DNA of 64,000 bases from Bradysia coprophila (Eukaryota > Arthropoda > Insecta > Diptera > Sciaridae). Both the position numbers and the translations under genes were made by a program. The notes under the pieces were generated by a model. The model saw only the letters and a program-made list of their open reading frames with translations, ran no database searches and was not told the DNA's origin. Below are positions 59,976 through 64,000 of the stretch, one piece after another; positions within the stretch are counted from its first letter, which is position 1; every line of letters starts with the position of its first letter. Where the stretch lies: NCBI RefSeq assembly GCF_014529535.1, contig NW_023503293.1, positions 310,001 through 374,000 on the forward strand. Reading direction: 5' to 3'.

Positions 59976-62900
59976 CTATTTGTTAAATTTCTTCAGCTCG
60001 TTTTGAATGGCTTCGATAAGCGGTGCGGTGGATAAAATGGTGGAACTATGTGGAGCAAGCACTCGAACAACATCAACGGCGGGCGGTTCGGGCCTATGAA
60101 ATGGACCAGCACTTAACGGTCGAATCTGTATTTCGAAAATGTTCAATTCAGACAATTGTAAAAAGGGATTATTACAGACAATGTTATTACCAATGGTGAG
60201 GGAGCACTACTACCCCAAGCCTTCTTGTTGTAAGGCGATGGAGGTGTTGTACGATTTTCATTACTCGTCTTTGATGGAACTGCGGTGAAAGGTCGATTGT
60301 ATTTATGCTCAGATATTGATCGTGATAAATCCCCTCGATTTCTGCAATCGATTTTTTTCGAGTTTTAACATTGCAGTAAGTTCAACGATGGATGTTAAAT
60401 GCAGTCACCTGTACATATCCATTGCGGACTTTGATTTATTTTCTATCGGTCGTATTGCACCAGGAACGTCGTTGTTGCCAATCTCAGTGTGAGTATCATC
60501 ATTCGAGTATAGTTTGATTGCACCTTCTAGCAGACCTTCGAACCGTGTTCTCGTTAGGACTGGGTCTCTCAGCGGACTCATGACTTCTATTAACAACGCG
60601 AAATTGTATTAGCATCGCAATTTACAATAAGTTTGTGTTCAATCGGTTTACCTTTGTTGTCCATCATTCTCTTGTGCAATTCCCAATTGAGGACACCTGG
60701 ATCGGCACCGTCACTTTGACTTCTGCTGAAGCCTCCGTCACCTTCAATATTGCTCTCAGGACCAACACCCACATTTCGTCCGCTCTTGTATTGTGCGTCA
60801 ACAATTCTCGGTATTCCGCCGGTGTCTGATCCCTCGATTTCGGAATGATCTAAGTGTGTCATACTAACGGGTTCCAGGACTCTACTTAATGGTTCTGGTA
60901 CGGTACATTTCGGGAAACTTCTAACTGAAGCCATGCTTAAATATGATCCAATACTGATGCTATCGCCAGGTGATCTTCCTCTCTGTAAAGCTCGTAGAAT
61001 TTCCTTGTTAAACGCTTCCGTAGGCGACTCAAGTTCGTCGTCGGGTGACCGTACACTAAACTTATTGTCTTGTAAAATTTTATTTTTATTGTATTGCTGC
61101 AATGGTCGTTTGCTGTCCCGTTCATGATTTTTTTCCGATCCGTCAAACACTTCGCTGTAAGTGGAACTCTGCGATGAGTTTGTGTTCCGTTCGTCCATCG
61201 ATCCAACCCGATTCTCTGATAGATATTTTCGTTTGATTTTCTTGCGATTTTCCTTTTTCTTCGTCACAGTTGCATATATTGGCGGCTCGGCACCCTTCGA
61301 ATCGAAATGAGCGATTGGTTTCTCATCGAGAATATTTTCTACGTCTAGCCGAGATCGTCGCTTTGGGTAAAAGATAGACGAATCCGATGTCGAACTGCTA
61401 GGTGATGATAGTGGTGGATGTGGAAAATGTAGCACAGGATTCTCGGTCTTTCTCTTCTGTACAGCCATCATCGCATCTGTGTCTTTTTTGCCAACACTAT
61501 CAGCATCATTTACGAATGCTATGTTCTCAATTCCATTTTCACTGTCGGCCTTTTCGATTTCTTGAAGGTGACCTGTTGATTGATTCTTGAACGACCGGCT
61601 GGTGAGTCTGTAAAAAGAATCAGAAATGGGATCAACTTAACTCTTAATTTCACTTGTTAAAATCAGACCTCTTAACTTCAGCTGATCGTTTCCTTTTCGC
61701 CCGGGTCATCAGTAATAAGCCGATAAATAACACGACCAATAATATCGTAGCGATAATTGCAATAATGATCATGGTCGGACTTTGTCCGATAACTGCTATC
61801 AGATTTGAGTTTTGATTCACTTCAGTTGATGGTATTAATGGAGTCGCTTGTGGCTCTTTCAAATATGCTAGAAAATTTCCGAGATCAGAAATCTGCTTTA
61901 TTAATTTTCACAGCTAAATGAAGAGCTGCGGTGCAATTCGTATGCTAAGTAATTCACGGTCCCGAATAAAACCTTTTCCCACAGCACCCCTGACTAAGAT
62001 AAATACTTCTTTCCTTTCCATCACTTACGTTCTGCTTTTATGAACACTAATTTCTCCATGACCCGAGCCACTTCCTCCTCCGTGACCAATTTCATGTCAT
62101 CGGCTGCTGTCTTGGCAAGCACTGGCTTTCTGTCCACAAACACCGAATAAATGATTTCGGTCTGGTTGCCAGCGGACTGATTTCTAAAGCGATCGGAAAA
62201 TTCGATTATAGCGGAAATGTATACAGTCATGTTACAATTCACACCTAAAGCTAGGGACTGTACTGTCTCCCCTAATATCATCGACCAATCGACTATCGTC
62301 ACTAACCAACGCCGTAATGTTATGAACAACAACGTTGATTCGTCGATTATCTCCATTTCCCTTTAAAGCTCGTTTTTTCGATGATGGAACGATCACATAC
62401 GCGTCCTTATTGCTTTCCACGGTCGTATTCAACGCGTCTCTTTTCCTCAAGCGATGGTAATTTGGGTGTGGATTTGAAACAGTTTCGGTTTCCCTAACAT
62501 TCTCAACATTGCTGTCAGTTTGATCCGGAGAGATTTGGTGCGTAAATGAAGAAACATTCATCGAATTCAGACTCCTTTTACGGTTATCGGTACGATTACC
62601 AAATATGGTTTGGGATATGCCCAAGTGCCAGGACTGTTGTCTGAAAGTGTTAAAATCGAATCGGTTTCCGACACAAGAGCTCAGAAATACGGAAAATGAA
62701 CCTCGAAAATGCCATACGATACAGTTGTGCCAGCTTATCTTCAATAATCGGATAGTCTTCCTGTGAAAAATATCCAGCGAGAACAGTTAGCAACCAGTAT
62801 CGTCTGTCGGAGGGTAAATACCCGGATGCATATGTATTCGACTCGGTACAGTCATGTAAACATAACGGATCTGATTCCAAGTCCTTTTTGCATTCAAAAC

Positions 62901-63138
62901 AATTATTGATCAAACGGTAACCAAGGCTACAAATTTAAATAAGTCGTTACCATGTTTCCATCAATGTAGACCGTTGCAACAACTGTTGATGTTGTAATTA
63001 TTGTGTCACGAGAGTTACTTTTCTCTATCACGGACTTTCTATAACTTGGAGGGCCATCTCCAGAACCAGTCCAAAAGAAGTCTTCCAGATGGATGTCATA
63101 CTCGGATGATTGTAAAGCGTTTTGGATCAAGCGATCAC
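59976..63138 (-). CDS. KIAA1549/UPF0606-family single-pass membrane protein (5' end missing)
   Basis: Nine exons on the complementary strand: 63138-62951, 62883-62702, 62640-62245, 62183-62029, 61867-61669, 61607-60652, 60586-60409, 60341-60191, 60125-59976. All phases agree, giving 850 residues; the N-terminus lies beyond or in undetected exons to the right. Family landmarks: YWLLTVLAG...KLAQLYRMA and IIYSVFVDRKPVLAKTAADD in the extracellular part, a helix MIIIAIIATILLVVLFIGLL followed by RAKRKR (stop transfer), a long disordered cytoplasmic region, RFEGLLEGAIKLYS (counterpart of the vertebrate RQQMHMLLEEAFSLAS region) and the C-terminal STAPLIEAIQNELKKFNK (vertebrate STAALVKAIREEV). Function of the family is poorly known; human KIAA1549 is a BRAF fusion partner and is linked to photoreceptors. 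Least certain is the 67-bp intron 62884-62950, whose acceptor (AAAAAG) is weak. Confidence 0.88.
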
Positions 63139-63296
63139 CTGCAACAATAAAAAACCACTCTAACTCTGACTATGAAAGTCCATGAAAATATTTTAAACTT
63201 TAATGTTCTTTAGAATTTGAAAAGAACGTGTTTGAAGCTATGATTCCATTCAGTAGTGAGAGCCGACCTTTTTTAAGGTGAGCTAAAGCCTTGGCT

Positions 63297-63589
63297 TGGA
63301 GTGTAGATGACGTTGTACAGCTTTAGTGTCTTCAGCAATCCGTTAGATATCAACTAGAGCAATCATTTTTTGAAGGTTTCATCGATCGGCTTCATACAAA
63401 ATTTAAAGTTATAGGTCGGCTAATGTCAATGTTTCGCATTTTCTCTAAAAAATGGTCCTAGCCGACTTATAACTTTTAATTTTGTATGAAGCCGATCGCT
63501 GAAACCATGAAAAAAATAATTTCTCTATGTGATACCTAATGGATTGCTGAAGACACTAAAACGGTACAACGTCAACTCGCTGCACTCCA
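63297..63589. mobile_element. 293-bp hairpin MITE
   Basis: The ends are TGGAGTGTAG and CTGCACTCCA. The arms pair for about 125 bp through GACGTTGTAC, TTTAGTGTCTTCAGCAATCC, CGATCGGCTTCATACAAAAT and GTCGGCT with scattered mismatches. It lies in the upstream intron or 5' flank of the KIAA1549-like gene. Confidence 0.8.
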
Positions 63590-63694
63590 GTTTTTGAGAA
63601 ATTGCTGTAAAAAAAGGAATTATACACTGTCCAGGTATATATACTGTCCATGTAGAGTACCAGCAAGTGCGTTTGTACCATTTGAATATCTCGT

Positions 63695-63714
63695 CATTTG
63701 GGGGGGGGGGGCAT
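63695..63714. repeat. Poly-G run
   Basis: A run of about 13 G within otherwise A+T-rich DNA. It may be a real homopolymer or an assembly weakness. Confidence 0.7.
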
Positions 63715-63900
63715 TTGAAGGCTGTATTTTTTGCGTTGCAATTTGGCAACGGGCTACAAGCAAATATACAAAGCTCCGACGGTGGAACAAATACGAATAA
63801 ATTTTCAAACATCAAAAGGGCAAGCAAGGGCCTAGCAGACAGTCACTAAAAAACGGCGTTCATCTGTAAATCATTTATCGAAACAAGATAAATTAGAAGA

Positions 63901-64000
63901 GTCTCCTTTCTGCAATTTTATTAACAAATGAAAGACGTACTCCTTTCCACAACTTTACTGATAAAACACATTCGCATTGACAAATTTGCAGAAAGGAGAC
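63901..64000. mobile_element. Probable 100-bp MITE at the window edge
   Basis: GTCTCCTTTCTGCAA at 63901-63915 is matched exactly by TTGCAGAAAGGAGAC at 63986-64000. A little inverted similarity continues inward. The window ends at the last base of the repeat, so the target duplication cannot be checked. Confidence 0.6.

Noticed and set aside
62884-62950. In-frame TAG near 62927 taken as a nonsense mutation in the KIAA1549-like gene
   Set aside because: It falls within a 67-bp GT-AG interval whose removal keeps phase 0 on both sides and matches the size of neighbouring introns.

Overview
This is a eukaryotic, A+T-rich window from an insect nuclear genome, most likely a lower dipteran; a fungus gnat or gall midge relative is my guess, not something shown here. 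The basis is many short (about 60-70 bp) GT-AG introns, insect-specific families such as the 27 kDa hemolymph glycoprotein family, Drosophila-like protein lengths, and a high density of small DNA transposons. Coding sequence is a minor part; the rest is intergenic DNA, introns and repeats.

Seven protein-coding genes can be built exon by exon with consistent splice phases. A delta-9 acyl-CoA desaturase lies at 11864-13459 (+, 7 exons, 400 aa). Ribosomal protein L15 lies at 22365-23178 (+, 204 aa). A 27 kDa hemolymph glycoprotein-like (DUF1397) secreted protein lies at 23854-24729 (-, 4 exons, 211 aa). Mitochondrial ATP synthase subunit c lies at 30195-32554 (-, 138 aa) and has two alternative last exons. 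A JAZF1-type zinc-finger protein lies at 35821-40594 (+, 5 exons, 401 aa). Vps16 lies at 47164-51430 (-, 9 exons, 840 aa). UBIAD1, the menaquinone/CoQ-type prenyltransferase, lies at 53362-54418 (+, 2 exons, 331 aa). An eighth gene, a KIAA1549/UPF0606-type single-pass membrane protein, enters from the right edge at 59976-63138 (-, 9 visible exons, 5' end missing).

Repeats, left to right. A non-LTR reverse transcriptase fragment (2460-3480) is cut by a 230-bp inverted-repeat element; removing the element and one copy of its 3-bp target duplication restores the frame. A repeat with a ~145-bp tandem array lies at 4490-5740. At least fifteen hairpin or terminal-inverted-repeat elements (MITEs) follow, several with diagnostic target duplications: TTAA for two, 8 bp for two hAT-like copies, TA for two. 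The most striking object is a giant palindrome (25825-26955). Each arm is a tandem array of ~46-bp units, as in Foldback elements, and the locus is bracketed by 330-bp near-identical direct repeats (24824-25151 and 27042-27371). A truncated RTE-like retroelement with a single nonsense codon lies at 34819-35220.

The genes are unrelated housekeeping or developmental genes (lipid desaturation, translation, ATP synthesis, endolysosomal tethering, isoprenoid quinone synthesis, transcription) and show no operon-like logic. The points most worth following are the duplicated subunit c last exon, which bears a Glu substitution in the first membrane helix, and the Foldback-like palindrome, which could fold into a very long dsRNA hairpin if transcribed.
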